A stretch of DNA of 64,000 nucleotides from Seriola aureovittata. Its lineage: Eukaryota; Chordata; Actinopteri; Carangiformes; Carangidae. The position numbers and the translations under genes were made by a program. The stretch is taken from positions 2,474,401-2,538,400 of the forward strand of contig NC_079364.1 in assembly GCF_021018895.1 (NCBI RefSeq), given 5' to 3'. Under the pieces are notes generated by a model. The model did not search any database. It was not told where the DNA came from and saw only the letters and a program-made list of their open reading frames with translations. Of this stretch, positions 11,481-23,822 are shown piece by piece; position 1 is the stretch's first letter; each line of letters opens with the position of its first letter.

Positions 11481-13069
11481 TCAAAATTACGTCCATTTTT
11501 TTCAGTCCTTGCTCTAAGTTTTGCTGTTTACTGGATAATTTTCCCTCTATAGGCTCCTAGAATTCAAATAAATCAATCTGAGAAGGAAAAACGACTCTTC
11601 AGCTAACTGCCCACGAAGGTTAGAGATATACAACCTTTGACAGGGGACTACAAATAGACACGGCATTGTTTGAAGAGGTCACAAGCCAAAAAGGTTCGAA
11701 ACGACGGAGCAACACGTGAGTGTACGCAACATAAAAAGAGGGAACGAGCAGCAGAGCGCTGCAGGTAATTCAGTAGGTAGAATATTTAATGAGGGCTCTG
11801 AACCTTTTCTAGCTGTGACTGAGACTTTGAGCCAGAAAAGCCTGAATACTGGAGGTCTAAACATAATCTGCTCTCCAGTTTAGCCGTACGTCTGCTCTGC
11901 ATTACCACGCGCCTCTGCTGCTGCAGGCGCAGACATCTCAGGTCATTTCCATGTCATTCAAGACCTCAGCTGTTTACAATGTGTATGTGCAAAAAAGGGG
12001 GTAACAAATGTAATCTTGAGTCTGTAGATGGCAGCAGCAGTCTTGGCCAATCTGTCTCAATAAAATGGGGGGAAAAAAAGTCTTTTGTCTTGGCTGTCGA
12101 GGGCTGTCGAAGAGAAATTGAAATTAATTGGAAAATCCAGCGTGAAGAAGAAGAAAAAAAAAAATCCACTGTTATCGTGAAATAAATCCACTTGTTACCA
12201 AGAGGAGTCGTTTCTCTGTCCGTCCTCGTTTACCTGTGCACGTACAGAGGCCGAAGCACGCACACGAAAAATAACTCGTGAATATTAATTTATTAAAATC
12301 AACAACTTGCAGAAATGGATAAATACAGCTTCTACATGTTCCACGTGATGATGGTGACCCCGGGTCAGACGTGAGCAGGAGAGCGTCCGCTTTGTTCTGC
12401 TCACTTGTTCAAGGTGTAAATTGACTTTCTAAACATGACTGATTATATTTGGCTATTTTTACGCAGCTATCAACAATGTTATTAAGTGCTGACTTCACAT
12501 TTTCTTGGGGTGTGTGTGTGTGTGTGTAAGGAGGGTGCTGATTACATAAGTAATTTACATTTCCTCCAATTTGAGAGCGACTGGCTCAGCGAAGTGAGAG
12601 ACTTTGAGCCTCGGCAGCTTTCAAGCTCCCCCCTCCGACTAATACTGAAGAGCTGTGTGAAATAAAACCTCGCGCTGAGCTGCCTCTCGGCTTTTAGGAG
12701 ATGTCACTTGTGCATCTGTTGAAGAAAAGGAGCCACTACAAGGATGCACGTCGGGGTAAAGCTCCTGTGTGCTGACAGGAGGCTCACATGTGGCTCTTAT
12801 CCCGCCGCATGCAGATATAGTACCGTACACCGCATACATCACTCCCTCTGTCAGTCTCTTGCTCACTCAGGCTCACTTAAGCCCTCGCTCGCTCCCTGAA
12901 GCGTAGCGCCTCAACATCTGGCTCTCCATCCTCTTCCTCTTCTGGGTCACATCCCATCCGGGCAGAGGAGATTCTGAGTCCGGAGGTTTTTTAGACCTTC
13001 TCCAAGGTGGTTTGACCAGCTGGCTTTTGATCTTCCTCCAGGGCGCCGGGTTGTATCTGTGAAAGATGG

Positions 13070-13087
13070 AGGGGGGGGGGGGGGGGG
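13070..13087 (+). repeat. G18 homopolymer
   Basis: An uninterrupted G run with potential to form a G-quadruplex. It is intergenic, and no flanking gene is seen. Confidence 0.9.
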
Positions 13088-13570
13088 TTATTAACTTTGG
13101 TTGTGTCCCCCCAGGGATGGCAGCAGGGTCGCAGCTGAGCTGTAGACGTGGGATGAGAAGGAGTCAGTGAGGCCATCGCCTTGGATGTAACACTGTCGTC
13201 ATCCCACCGTGTCATTTAAGAACAAAACGGTTATATATACGGTATATGTTAACAAGGCAGAGATTTCCTTTAAACATTTCACTCTTTGTGAAAAATGTCT
13301 TTATTTTTCAGCCATTAGCGTTGTTATGCAACATATTACACAGTATATAACCCCCCCACCCCAAAAAACACTTGTTTCAATCATTCATTTCAAGAAATGT
13401 GTATTTTTTGGTTCTCAAAGTGAGATTTGTTGCATACAAGCGTAACAATATCATCTTGGAGTCTTTCTTTCTATTCTCTTTCTATTTCTACTACATTTAT
13501 CTGCTTAAGATTTTACATATAAATACAAATGTTAAGTTTATGAAATATAACACATTGTTAAAGATTAAAC

Positions 13571-13870
13571 CAGTGGATTCCAAACTTTTTTGGGCGTCTT
13601 GTCATTTTTCAGACGTCTTGTAGTTGTTAGCAGTTCCATGAATTAGACATTTGTTTGTTAAACTTCTCACATGGTTTCATTTAGATAACTGTTCGAGGCC
13701 CAAATACGTCAAATTATAAAACATTTTACAAAAATCAACAAAGATTAGAGAAAAGCCCAAAACATAGATACAGATTTATGAAGTTTTCTCTCCCATTAAT
13801 CACCTCAGGATCCATCAGATTTATTTTGTGACCCTTTAGAGGGACCCAAACCCGGGGTTGGGAACCACTT
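13571..13870. mobile_element. hAT-like MITE with terminal inverted repeats
   Basis: It begins CAGTGGATTCCAAACTTTTT and ends GGTTGGGAACCACTT, whose reverse complement starts AAGTGGTTCCCAACC. The ends are inverted copies over about 15 bases with mismatches. The length of about 300 bp and lack of coding sequence fit a non-autonomous hAT element. No intact 8-bp target duplication remains. Confidence 0.6.
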
Positions 13871-13894
13871 CACTATATTACCATAGGATTTTGA

Positions 13895-13950
13895 ATGCAG
13901 GACTTTTACTTCAATAAAGGGATTGAGTACTTCTTCCACCCATGAACACA
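13895..13950 (-). mobile_element. Fragment of GTGGAAGAAGTAC-type fish repeat
   Basis: Read on the minus strand, it starts GTGGAAGAAGTACTCAATCC then turns to AGTAAAAGTCCTGCAT, the same order as the complete copy that follows at 14067. Truncated. Confidence 0.45.
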
Positions 13951-14066
13951 GTTGGCAGAAACCTTTTTTTTCTCTAATTAACATTAGCAGATGCTCGTCA
14001 GTGAAGAATCAAGGTGTGAGAAACTAATTTCTGTATCAGGAAGGTATAAAAGGTACAACATGGTTT

Positions 14067-14534
14067 TAGTGGAAGAAGCATTTGCATAGGTAAAGTTTAA
14101 TAATATTGAATTATAAAAATATTCCATTACAAGTAAAAGTCCTGCATTTATAATTGTACTTAAGTCCTTTGAAGTATAAAAGTGCTGGCGGCAAAATGTA
14201 CTCAAAGTTTGAAATGTAGATTTACTCCGCCCCTGCAGGTGCGTCATTATGATCTCTGCTATGACTGGATCTTAATTATTAATGAATTAACATGTGAGCA
14301 GGATTTTAATGTCTAACTCATTTTTAGTGGAGTTTAATCTACAACAGTGCATCATATTTTATTCCCTGATTATATGTTTTGTATGTGAAATCTTAATGTG
14401 AAAAGTAACTAGTAGCTGTAGCTTTGCAGTGGAGTAACAGGTACAGTGACGCTGACAAGCAGTGGAATAAAGCAGCATTCAATGATACACAAACGTAAGG
14501 TGCTTTAACACAGTTAGGGATTTTCCACCACTGC
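14067..14534 (+). mobile_element. GTGGAAGAAG...TTCCACCACTGC repeat, near full length
   Basis: It starts AGTGGAAGAAGCATTTGCAT, contains AAGTAAAAGTCCTGCAT and TTTGCAGTGGAGTAACAG, and ends TTTTCCACCACTGC, the inverse of its start. This layout, TIRs with an AAGTA-rich body, is a common teleost non-autonomous DNA transposon. About 470 bp. Confidence 0.55.
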
Positions 14535-14604
14535 TTTTAATCAAGTGACTCGATCAAGTGAAAACCACGTATCTCCAAATGTTGATGATTTAAAAAAAAA
14601 AAAA

Positions 14605-16006
14605 ACACAAGGATTAAATGCTTTTTCACTTTTTAAACATCAGTTCTTTAAAAAAATGTCAGTGTCATAACACTTTATTAATAAGCACACACTCCTTTTG
14701 TGTGTGTGTGTGCATCTATGCATGTGGTAATGTGTGTTGGAGTTTTAAATACTGTAAATGCTCCAGGTGCACTTTATTTATCTAATTGATAGCCTCTCTG
14801 CAGCGCCAAGGGTCAATGACTCTGAGCCACATCTGATCAGAGCTACCAGTGACATTAAATGTGCTTTAAAAGATTTTCTAAAGTGGATAATAAAATGCTT
14901 ATCGACACGCTTGGATTAGGCCACAGAGAAAGATGGGAACGTAGATATACTTTTTAATATCTTCAACTTTCAATCAGAAAATGTGCTCATGCAGGTAAAA
15001 TTATAATTAAAGAAGAACCACAGGCCCAGAGAAATACAGGTCCTGTAACACAAGCTATTGTGTTATTAATGGAGGTCTGAGAGCCGTGTGCACCTGCACT
15101 CGGTGGGTGCATGAAGGGGAGGAGGTAGAAGCTGATTGCTACTTGTGGCAAAGGGAGAGAGATCCATAGTATATTTATAGATCCACTGCTGCCATAAAAT
15201 ACATCACAGGACAAAAGCAGTAAATACTATCTAATTAGGTTAAATGTATAGATAGATAAGTGCATCAAGATGCTATACATTAAATATATGTGCATGACTT
15301 TTATTATACTACTTTTATTCAAATAGAGCAGATATGTACAGTCTATCTAATTTGACTTTTCTGACTGAACAGCAGTGATACAAAGACCCCCCCGGGTGTC
15401 TGAATGTGCCACAGTATTGGCACAATAATAAAGTCAGTGTTCTGGGACATTCTCCCGACTTATAATTAGTTATTTTTTTTATTTTTTTTGAGGAGGTAAT
15501 TGCATTGAGATTATGATATTTTGGTCTTTATCTTACCAGCAGTGACTCTCATTTATAGACGGGATTTCATGCACAGTATATTATATGTCTGTTACTAAGA
15601 ACAGACATATTAATGTAATATTTGCCCCTCCTAGCCTAAGTATAGATAGATTTGCCCCCAAAATCTAAGCAGTTCATCCTTGAGTCCTAGTGAATGTTTG
15701 TGCCAAATTTGAAGAAGTTCCGTAAAGGCGTTACTGAGATATCCGAATCAATATGGCTCCGGCTCTGGCTTTCTTTGCGGAGGCATAAAAAATACTAAAC
15801 GCCAAACGCCACGTGACTGAGTGATAAGGTCACGCCATTGATTGGCCGGCAGAGTGTTTGGAGCCTCCTCATTGGTTGTTGCTCTTTCAAAAATGATTTT
15901 AGCAGAAGTGTTGCTAATTTAGCGTCTTTGTCACTAGATTTACGACTTTTCAGACCGCCTTAAGCCATTAAAAAGAAAACAAACAAACAAACAAACAAAA
16001 AAAAAA
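14605..16006 (+). repeat. 1.4 kb tandem duplication, copy 1
   Basis: This unit is repeated head to tail at 16007-17400 with very few differences seen by eye (for example AATAAGCAC versus AATAACCAC, one extra GT pair, two fewer CAAA units). Each copy holds a short (GT)n, an 11-bp perfect hairpin, a minus-strand fragment of the CAAAGGTCA element, an E-box with two inverted CCAAT boxes, and an A-rich end. The 76-residue frames inside both copies are identical but have no recognisable motif. Confidence 0.92.
15650..15790 (-). mobile_element. CAAAGGTCA-family element, truncated, minus strand
   Basis: The reverse complement reads TTTTATGCCTCCGC, then ATATCTCAGTAACGCC, CTTCAAATTTGGCACAAAC, ATTCACTAGGACTCAAGGAT and GAACTGCTTAGATTTTGGG, the same order as the longer copies. 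It is truncated before the AGGTCA half-sites. Confidence 0.7.
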
Positions 16007-17407
16007 ACACAAGGATTAAATGCTTTTTCACTTTTTAAACATCAGTTCTTTAAAAAAATGTCAGTGTCATAACACTTTATTAATAACCACACACTCCTTT
16101 TGTGTGTGTGTGTGTGCATCTATGCATGTGGTAATGTGTGTTGGAGTTTTAAATACTGTAAATGCTCCAGGTGCACTTTATTTATCTAATTGATAGCCTC
16201 TCTGCAGCGCCAAGGGTCAATGACTCTGAGCCACATCTGATCAGAGCTACCAGTGACATTAAATGTGCTTTAAAAGATTTTCTAAAGTGGATAATAAAAT
16301 GCTTATCGACACGCTTGGATTAGGCCACAGAGAAAGATGGGAACGTAGATATACTTTTTAATATCTTCAACTTTCAATCAGAAAATGTGCTCATGCAGGT
16401 AAAATTATAATTAAAGAAGAACCACAGGCCCAGAGAAATACAGGTCCTGTAACACAAGCTATTGTGTTATTAATGGAGGTCTGAGAGCCGTGTGCACCTG
16501 CACTCGGTGGGTGCATGAAGGGGAGGAGGTAGAAGCTGATTGCTACTTGTGGCAAAGGGAGAGAGATCCATAGTATATTTATAGATCCACTGCTGCCATA
16601 AAATACATCACAGGACAAAAGCAGTAAATACTATCTAATTAGGTTAAATGTATAGATAAATAAGTGCATCAAGATGCTATATATTAAATATATGTGCATG
16701 ACTTTTATTATACTACTTTTATTCAAATAGAGCAGATATGTACAGTCTATCTAATTTGACTTTTCTGACTGAACAGCAGTGATACAAAGACCCCCCCCGG
16801 GTGTCTGAATGTGCCACAGTATTGGCACAATAATAAAGTCAGTGTTCTGGGACATTCTCCCGACTTATAATTAGTTATTTTTATTTTTTTTGAGGAGGTA
16901 ATTGCATTGAGATTATGATATTTCGGTCTCTATTTTACCAGCAGTGACTCTCATTTATAGACGGGATTACATGCACAGTATATTATATGTCTGTTACTAA
17001 GAACAGACATATTAATGTAATATTTGCCCCTCCTAGCCTAAGTATAGATAGATTTGCCCCCAAAATCTAAGCAGTTCATCCTTGAGTCCTAGTGAATGTT
17101 TGTGCCAAATTTGAAGAAGTTCCGTAAAGGCGTTACTGAGATATCCGAATCAATATGGCTCCGGCTCTGGCTTTCTTTGCGGAGGCATAAAAAATACTAA
17201 ACGCCAAACGCCACGTGACTGAGTGATAAGGTCACGCCATTGATTGGCCGGCAGAGTGTTTGGAGCCTCCTCATTGGTTGTTGCTCTTTCAAAAATGATT
17301 TTAGCAGAAGTGTTGCTAATTTAGCGTCTTTGTCACTAGATTTACGACTTTTCAGACCGCCTTAAGCCATTAAAAAGAAAACAAACAAACAAAAAAAAAA
17401 ACACAAG
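16007..17407 (+). repeat. 1.4 kb tandem duplication, copy 2
   Basis: Second copy of the unit. The junctions at 14605, 16007 and 17401 all read A-run then ACACAAG, a short direct repeat that could have primed unequal exchange or replication slippage. High identity implies a recent event, or an assembly artefact. Confidence 0.92.
17053..17193 (-). mobile_element. CAAAGGTCA-family element, duplicated truncated copy
   Basis: The same fragment as at 15650-15790, carried along by the tandem duplication. Confidence 0.7.
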
Positions 17408-18823
17408 CAACAAACCTTGGATAAATGTCACTTTCTGGAGTGAGTCGCCAGTATTGCCCCGCGAGCGCAACCGTTGGCAACGTCAGCAGCTTCAAAACGG
17501 CTTGGAAGTGAGTGCCGGTTAGCTTGTGGTCTGAACGGGCCGCGTTTCAGTCACTATTTCATGCTTGCTCATCGTCTGACAACAGAACTTTAAAATATAT
17601 AAATGAGAACAGCTTTATTGCGAATTAAACTGTATTAAAATACTGTACATGTGAACACAGAGAGGAGGAGGGGAGAAGCAAAACCGACTGACACTCGGCA
17701 GAATCCACGACGCGGTTCCGCCATTTTCCTCCGACGTAGTTTAAAAAAATTCTTTAATTCATTTTTTAAAATTTTTTTAATTGAGGACTAAGGCTTTTTG
17801 TGGCATAACACCGTTGTATTCCGGACATGTTAATGGGACTCAAACAAAGTTTCAAGCCGGCGGTTTGGAGATACAGGAAGTCTTCATGAGGGAACCTGCT
17901 GAGATGTCAACCTTCACTTCACCAAGGTAAGTAACTGATTCACCTGCTATAACTTGTCGGGATATCTACAGGTCTTCAAATATCTCTCAAAGCACCTAAT
18001 TCGGTTATTTAAAAAAGATTCTATTGAAAGTATTTGAAAAAGTCTGAAATATTATTTACAAATGTAACATTAACTATTGGTTGTCCAGAAGAAAATGGCT
18101 AGGAAGCTCACTGACTCAAAATAAACAAGTGTCAATTTTAGCAAAAACTTTTTTACTTATTTTTCAATTGATTGATTCATCCATCAAATTTCTGCTGTTT
18201 ATCAGGTATAGATGGATTATGAGACAATACCGTGGCTGAATGACACACAAAGGGCTGCAGGCCTGTTCAGTAATCCATACATGGATCCAGGTCATCATGT
18301 TCATTGCTAAATTATATCACCAGCTGTTATTATTATACACTGCTGGAAAGTACAGACGTAAAGGTGTCACAAATAACACAAAATTAATTTCTTTCCCGTC
18401 ATTCCTCGACAAGTATGACTGTGGAAAAACGTATTAAATAGTGGTAAATGCTTTATTAAGAAAAGACAGTTTAGGTTGGAGGACTTGTTTTCAGAATTGG
18501 TGAACACTGCAGATGGACTGGTATTTGCATTGGTTTTAATTTGAATTTGTTGCCGTGGCTGTGTTAAAATTTCTTTTGGTTGTTGTTTGGCCCATTACAA
18601 TGCTTTTATGCTATTGTGATATATAATAAGTGTGTTATTGTTGGCTCTGGAACATATTCCCCAGTGGTTTGTTTCTGTTGTTTCTGTGGTTTCTTATTGG
18701 AACAATATGGTTTCTAGCACTGGGTAATACTATATATTGGCTTTAGAGATGTAAACATGATTGTTGTTCAGCCCGTTCACATAATCATTTCCATGTAAGA
18801 CTTTCAATAACATTAACACTTTA

Positions 18824-18861
18824 CTCATTTGGCAGATGCTTTTATCCAAAGCGACTTACAA
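18824..18861 (+). mobile_element. V-SINE-like conserved core
   Basis: CTCATTTGGCAGATGCTTTT then ATCCAAAGCGACTTACAA is the segment strongly conserved in a widespread fish SINE superfamily (V-SINE by my recollection). No pol III head or tail is identified around it, so this is a relic. Confidence 0.5.
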
Positions 18862-19797
18862 GTGAGCGACATCACTAAAGCCTCGCTGCAGTGGGACATT
18901 TCACATTTTTCACACACTTAATTTTATAATTACATCTCAACTGCTGAATTCCTGTTCTACCATTTACATTACTGCTGCACACAGCTCCACTCATTGTCAA
19001 TCAGAAGATTATGTTCATGTTTTCATGGTTATCAGCTGCTTCTCGCTATATGTTGTAATAACAGCTGCTTCAAGCCATAAAGGATTTTGATCTTAACATG
19101 CATATGTTAATAGTTATGTGTATCAGGTGGATTGTTGAATTTAGTTAGATATTAGTTTACTAGTTTGTCTTCCCTTTGTGGTGTGATGTGCCCAGCAGAT
19201 TCCACTTAACAGATGGTGTCAAGCTCAAAATTTAACTAAATATTATAATAATTAAGTGTGTCTACTTCCTGTTTTTCTGCATTGCTGATGTTACAGAGCA
19301 ACTTAATCCAAGTTTTTTTTATATGCAGTGTAAACTAGGCTGCTTTTAAACACCAATTTGCATCAGTTTCGTCCACAAAATCGAAACATCAACACAAATC
19401 AGAGTGAGTTTTATGACAAGTCGTAACTTGTAATGACTTACTTCAACTATATTGATGATGAAGGTTTTATTGAGTTTAACATAATTTGGTTAATGTGTTG
19501 AAATGGTGGCTGCATTGATTTGACCCTTGCTTTAATCTGATGTAACCGAGAGACTCCACAGTCAATCGCCTCATCTTGTTCCACCTCCCGAGACTTTACT
19601 GCTTCCTCACATTCAGCTGGGAATATGACAGTGCATAATATTTCTGCAGTTTTTGCTTTTTCCTTTTTTTTTCTTCTTTTTTTTTGGTGTTGTTGTTTTA
19701 TATTTCACCTTCCCTGCACGAGAAGCTAGGAGCTGTTGATGGACTGCCTCCAATCCCAGTGTATGTGTCATTGATGGGGGGGGGGGTTGAGGTGCAG

Positions 19798-19800
<3 letters not shown>

Positions 19801-19831
<31 letters not shown>
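19801..19831 (+). repeat. (GT)n microsatellite
   Basis: About 15 GT units. A second interrupted GT tract follows at 20021-20072. Confidence 0.95.
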
Positions 19832-19834
<3 letters not shown>

Positions 19835-20218
19835 TGGAGTTGGAGGTGTCGGTGGGGGTTTTGAAAGTTGCTGGGGCGTAAAAAGTCCACTACTATTTGT
19901 CACTGTTGACTCTGTGCCTGGCTGTCAGTGGTGCCTCTGGGAGCCCTGTGTCTCACTGCTTGCATCTGCCTGGCAGGAACCTGAGCGCCTGTTGCTCCCT
20001 CAGCAGTAGAGAGAGAGAGTGTGTGTGTGTGTGCATGCGTGTGTGCGTGTGTGTGTGTGTGTGTGCGCGTGTGACATACTAAACAGGAAGTTTCGCCATT
20101 ACTATTTACCTGTGTCAACCTGGGAGACTCTTGATGGACGGTTGCTCACGTGACCCACAGTAGCCGAGCTGATCTGTGAGCTCCTGTTGGCTGACCACCA
20201 TTAGCTGAACAAGCTATT

Positions 20219-20460
20219 AGGACTGCAACATAACAATTATTGTCATCAGTCATTATTGATTATTTTGTTGATCAGTCAGTTAGTCGTTTGGTCTATAAAA
20301 AGCCAGAGAATAGTGAATTTTCCTGAAGTGCAATGTGACGTCTTTAAATATCTTGTTTTATCCAACCAATGGCTTAAAACTCAAATTATAGAAATGATAC
20401 AAAGTGATTAACAAATTAGTTACTGATTAATTTCCTGATACTCTAAGTGATTAATATCCA
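20219..20460 (+). mobile_element. GCTGCAACTAACGATTA-type fish MITE, diverged
   Basis: It starts GGACTGCAACATAACAATTA, followed by GATTATTTTGTTGATCAGTC and TAGTCGTTTGGTCTATAAAA. This matches a very common teleost non-autonomous element related to the copies at 22462, 45438 and 59520. Boundaries approximate. Confidence 0.5.
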
Positions 20461-21034
20461 CCAGCTCTATCATCACCTTTTTTATTTTATGTGGTGTAAC
20501 TCGTTTGCCAACTGTCGCTTATTAAGCCGACCAGCAGTCATGAAGCGACATTATCATTCATTTGAAGTCTGTGTTTGTGATGAATTTAAAATCCAGTGTT
20601 CATTTGCTTTTAGCTCTGTTTGTGGTCTCTACACAGTCCTGGGGGAAATATCCTGATCTGCTGAGCCGCAAATGCTCCACAGTGTTAATCAGCTCAGCCG
20701 CTAACTGTGTCTGTCTGCTGACTGCTGCTGAGGAGATAGTGTACAGAGGGGTTTTGGAGCTGTTTCACTGTTGTGACCAGAGACAACGTGAAGACGGTGG
20801 TTGAGACTGAATAAAAACAAGTGGATTTAAGGGGCAGGCAGATAAACAATGAGCTGAAAGTCACTATAAAGCTGCAGATTTGGGTGATAGTTCTCTGTAG
20901 GATCATCAGTACGAGCGACCTGTTTTACTCTGTCACATTGTTTTTATACTGTTATTTATATACACTATAAAAGTATTGATTATAGCCGTTTTTGAAATCT
21001 GATAAAAGTAGATGCCCTGAATTAATATGTGATT

Positions 21035-21448
21035 TGATGTCGTCTGTCCCATTCTGGTGGACGCGATATCTCAGTAATGCCTTGATGGAACGTCTTCAAA
21101 TTTGGCACAAACATTCACTAGGGCTAAAGGATGAACTGCTCAGATTTTGGTGTCTAAAGGTCAAAGGTCACAGTGACCTCACAAAACATGATTTTGGCCT
21201 TTTGAATGCAATATCTCCAGAACTCCTCAAGGGAATTTCTTCAAATTTGGCACAAACGTTCACTCGGACTAAAGTACGAACTGATTTAGATTCTGGTGGT
21301 CAAAGGTCAAAGGTCAGTGTGATCTCAGAAAACAATTTTTAGCCATAACTCAATATTTTACAAAGTAATTATGACAACATTTCACACACATATGGTTGGA
21401 TTAAACAGGGATATAATCTGAAACCAGTCAAGGCGGTAATTCTAGTTT
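21035..21448 (+). mobile_element. CAAAGGTCA-family element, copy 2 (two units)
   Basis: Two tandem units with CTTCAAATTTGGCACAAACA and CAAAGGTCAAAGGTCA. A DR1 at 21158-21170 continues into a perfect AGGTCA-CAG-TGACCT at 21165-21179; another DR1 is at 21304-21316. The element ends GGCGGTAATTCTAGTTTTT. Confidence 0.75.
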
Positions 21449-21813
21449 TTGCATTAAAACATTTTCCTATTGTTTTTTAAAACTAAAAGAATAAATAAAC
21501 AGAACAGCTTGATTAATAAGCTTTACTATGTTTGACTAATTTTCCACCGATGAGCTGAGTTACAGGTCTCTTCACTGATGACCTCCTTCTGTATGAGTAG
21601 ATGTAGCATGTCTACTAGCTACTGAAAAATAGCTGACTAATGCCTTTGGTTGTCTCTGTTGGTCAGTTGACCCTCGTGCTACGGAGACTCCTGTGTGAAA
21701 AAAGGAGCAGGGTTTGTGCGTGTTTGCATGAAGAGCTTTGTGGATTTACTTAATGTAAAACAGCAGGCAGGAATGGAGATGGGCAGCAACATCTCCTGTC
21801 CACAAACACGCAC

Positions 21814-21814
<1 letters not shown>

Positions 21815-21852
<38 letters not shown>
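21815..21852 (+). repeat. (AC)n microsatellite
   Basis: About 18 AC units, intergenic. Confidence 0.95.
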
Positions 21853-21854
<2 letters not shown>

Positions 21855-22245
21855 GTCCTCCCTTAGGCCAGTGCTTCCTTTCCACATGATTCATCTCTCT
21901 TGACACACAGGTCATCAGCTCAACATGGTAATAAATGAATGAATTCCCCAGCATGCCGAAGTAAACGGCGATCACAAGATGGGCCCAGGATGTCTTAGTC
22001 AAGCTGTCTCTTGCATTAAGGTTATATAACTGAGGGAGTGGAAAAGGACATGTATGTGTGTGTGTATTTCTGAGAGTGTGTGTGACTGTGGGTGCGAGCT
22101 CAGTTCCTTTTTATTCACAATTGCATTCTGACTTTGCTCTTTTGAGGATTATGGAGGTGGCAGATAGCTTCAAAGAGTATCGTTTCCAAAGGTCATTATG
22201 AGTTATCCTCGCTCTGTTTTTTTTTTTTTTTGATCTTGCAGAAAA

Positions 22246-22276
<31 letters not shown>

Positions 22277-22461
22277 AACTGAATCTTTATCAAATCCACA
22301 GATTCTACTGTGGTTCTACTGAATGCTTTGTTGTTGTTTGTCAGCCACCTGAACCTCCCACAGTAAACCGAAACCGACAAGGAAAGATTAAGGAAAGCTA
22401 CAATTTAATATGGTCCTTTGTAAAGGGCCGGGGGAACCTTTGCTTGACCTGTTCTGCTTTT

Positions 22462-22728
22462 AGGGCTGCAACTAAGGATTATTATCATTATCTGTTAATC
22501 TGCTGATTATTTTCTTGATTAAGTGATTAATCGTTCAGTCTGAAAGTGTGTTGTTTTGTCTGACCAACAGTATAAAACCCAAAGATATTCAGTTTGCAAA
22601 GATATAAAACAAAGAAAAGCAGCAATTATTTGGATATTTATGCTTGAAAAATGACAAACGATTAGTTAATTATCAAAATGATTTCATATTATTTTTATAG
22701 TGATTGACTAAACGACTAATTGATGGAT
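22462..22728 (+). mobile_element. GCTGCAACTAACGATTA-type fish MITE
   Basis: AGGGCTGCAACTAAGGATTA at the left, GATTATTTTCTTGATTAAGT and AAAGATATTCAGTTTGCAAA inside, and GACTAAACGACTAATTGATG at the right. The ends are imperfect inverted copies. Confidence 0.6.
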
Positions 22729-23789
22729 CTGATTTATTTTGAACATGTTAAAAACTATTTTTTCTGCTCTAACAATAACCTGAACTCAACCCATTACAAT
22801 AAGTACAAACCTAACATTCAAACAATCCAAGAACAAATCAGATTGGGGAAAAAAGATACATCACAAATCCATCCCATATCTGTTTTAAATCATAGTTTTA
22901 ATTAATTTCAGTAAGTGTAAACATTGGTCTTTTTTTTTTTTTTTTTTGGAAAATTAAATACATATTTTAGAAATGTAAAAATGTTAGTTTCTAGAGCTCA
23001 AGGTGACACAATGACAGTAGTTTTAGTTTGATGAATAACTTAAATAATTACTTATTTTCTGTCTCTTTATTTTTACGTTTTCAACCATTGTTTTCACTGT
23101 TTGTGTATTTTTTTTCTGGGTCTTCTATACTGCTGTTTTTGCCCCTACCTCTTTATCCGTGTAGTTTAAACACCTGCTGTATTGTCGTTACGTTAAATTC
23201 AGTGCGATGATCGGACCAGTTTGTTCATGATCCAGCAGCAGCAGGGACACCCGCCATTTTAGCAGCTTGATGGCAGATCCTGTGGGTACGGTTACAGGGA
23301 CAACAAATCAGTTTAACTTCAAATGTAATTGAAAGGACTTGTATATCTTCTCTGCGTAACGGCGAACTGGAGAATTGTTCAGCACTGGTGAAGTCCTTGC
23401 CACTTTGTAGGTCAGCTTGCGGTTCCCCAATGTGTTAGACTGTGTTCACATCCCATTAACTCGCTGTTAAAGCGCCTCAAACCTTCAACAACAGCCCCTA
23501 TATCCTGTTTATCTGGACTCTAATGGAGTAATAGTGATTCTTAGTCGTTATCTGATAGGAAGCTCTCGTGCCACGTGACCGTGTGTGAGGCCGGTCGGTT
23601 TGTGCAGGCGGGCAGGATCCTCGCTCGCAGTGCACATGTGTCGTTTGTTTGCTCCCCCTGTCGCTTTACTAGCTCGAGGGTTGAGGCTGCATGCAGCACA
23701 GAGGAGAGAGAAGTGTGTGAGTGAGTGAGTGAGTGAGTGAGTAAGTAATGTTCAGGGGAAAAAGCCTATAACAAGGGTCTGTGTAAGTC

Positions 23790-23822
<33 letters not shown>

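Larger units (their letters stand above)
9570..13560. other. Intergenic, mostly unique sequence
   Basis: No gene is recognised. It contains C and G homopolymer runs (9959-9968, 10497-10506, 13070-13087), a hAT-end-like fragment at 11375-11480, and two unique, moderately GC-rich blocks (about 10195-10340 and 10690-10930) that could be conserved regulatory sequence. A short TTAGG-like patch at 11310-11355 is too degenerate to be telomeric. Confidence 0.6.
17408..20210. other. Intergenic; CpG-containing promoter-like patch then AT-rich sequence
   Basis: 17430-17930 is GC-richer with several CpGs, a YY1-type CCGCCATTTT (17718-17727) and a strong donor AAG/GTAAGT at 17927. After 17940 the sequence is AT-rich and unique, except for a V-SINE-like core at 18824 and simple repeats at 19801-19831 and 20021-20072. 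No coding exon is identified. Confidence 0.5.

Noticed and set aside
15650..15790. Nuclear-receptor palindrome in the truncated minus-strand copies
   Set aside because: These copies end before the AGGTCA segment, so the response-element observation does not extend to them.
14987..16618. Two identical 75-residue minus-strand frames as a duplicated gene
   Set aside because: Identity follows from the recent DNA duplication, and there is no motif, splice signal or flanking gene structure.
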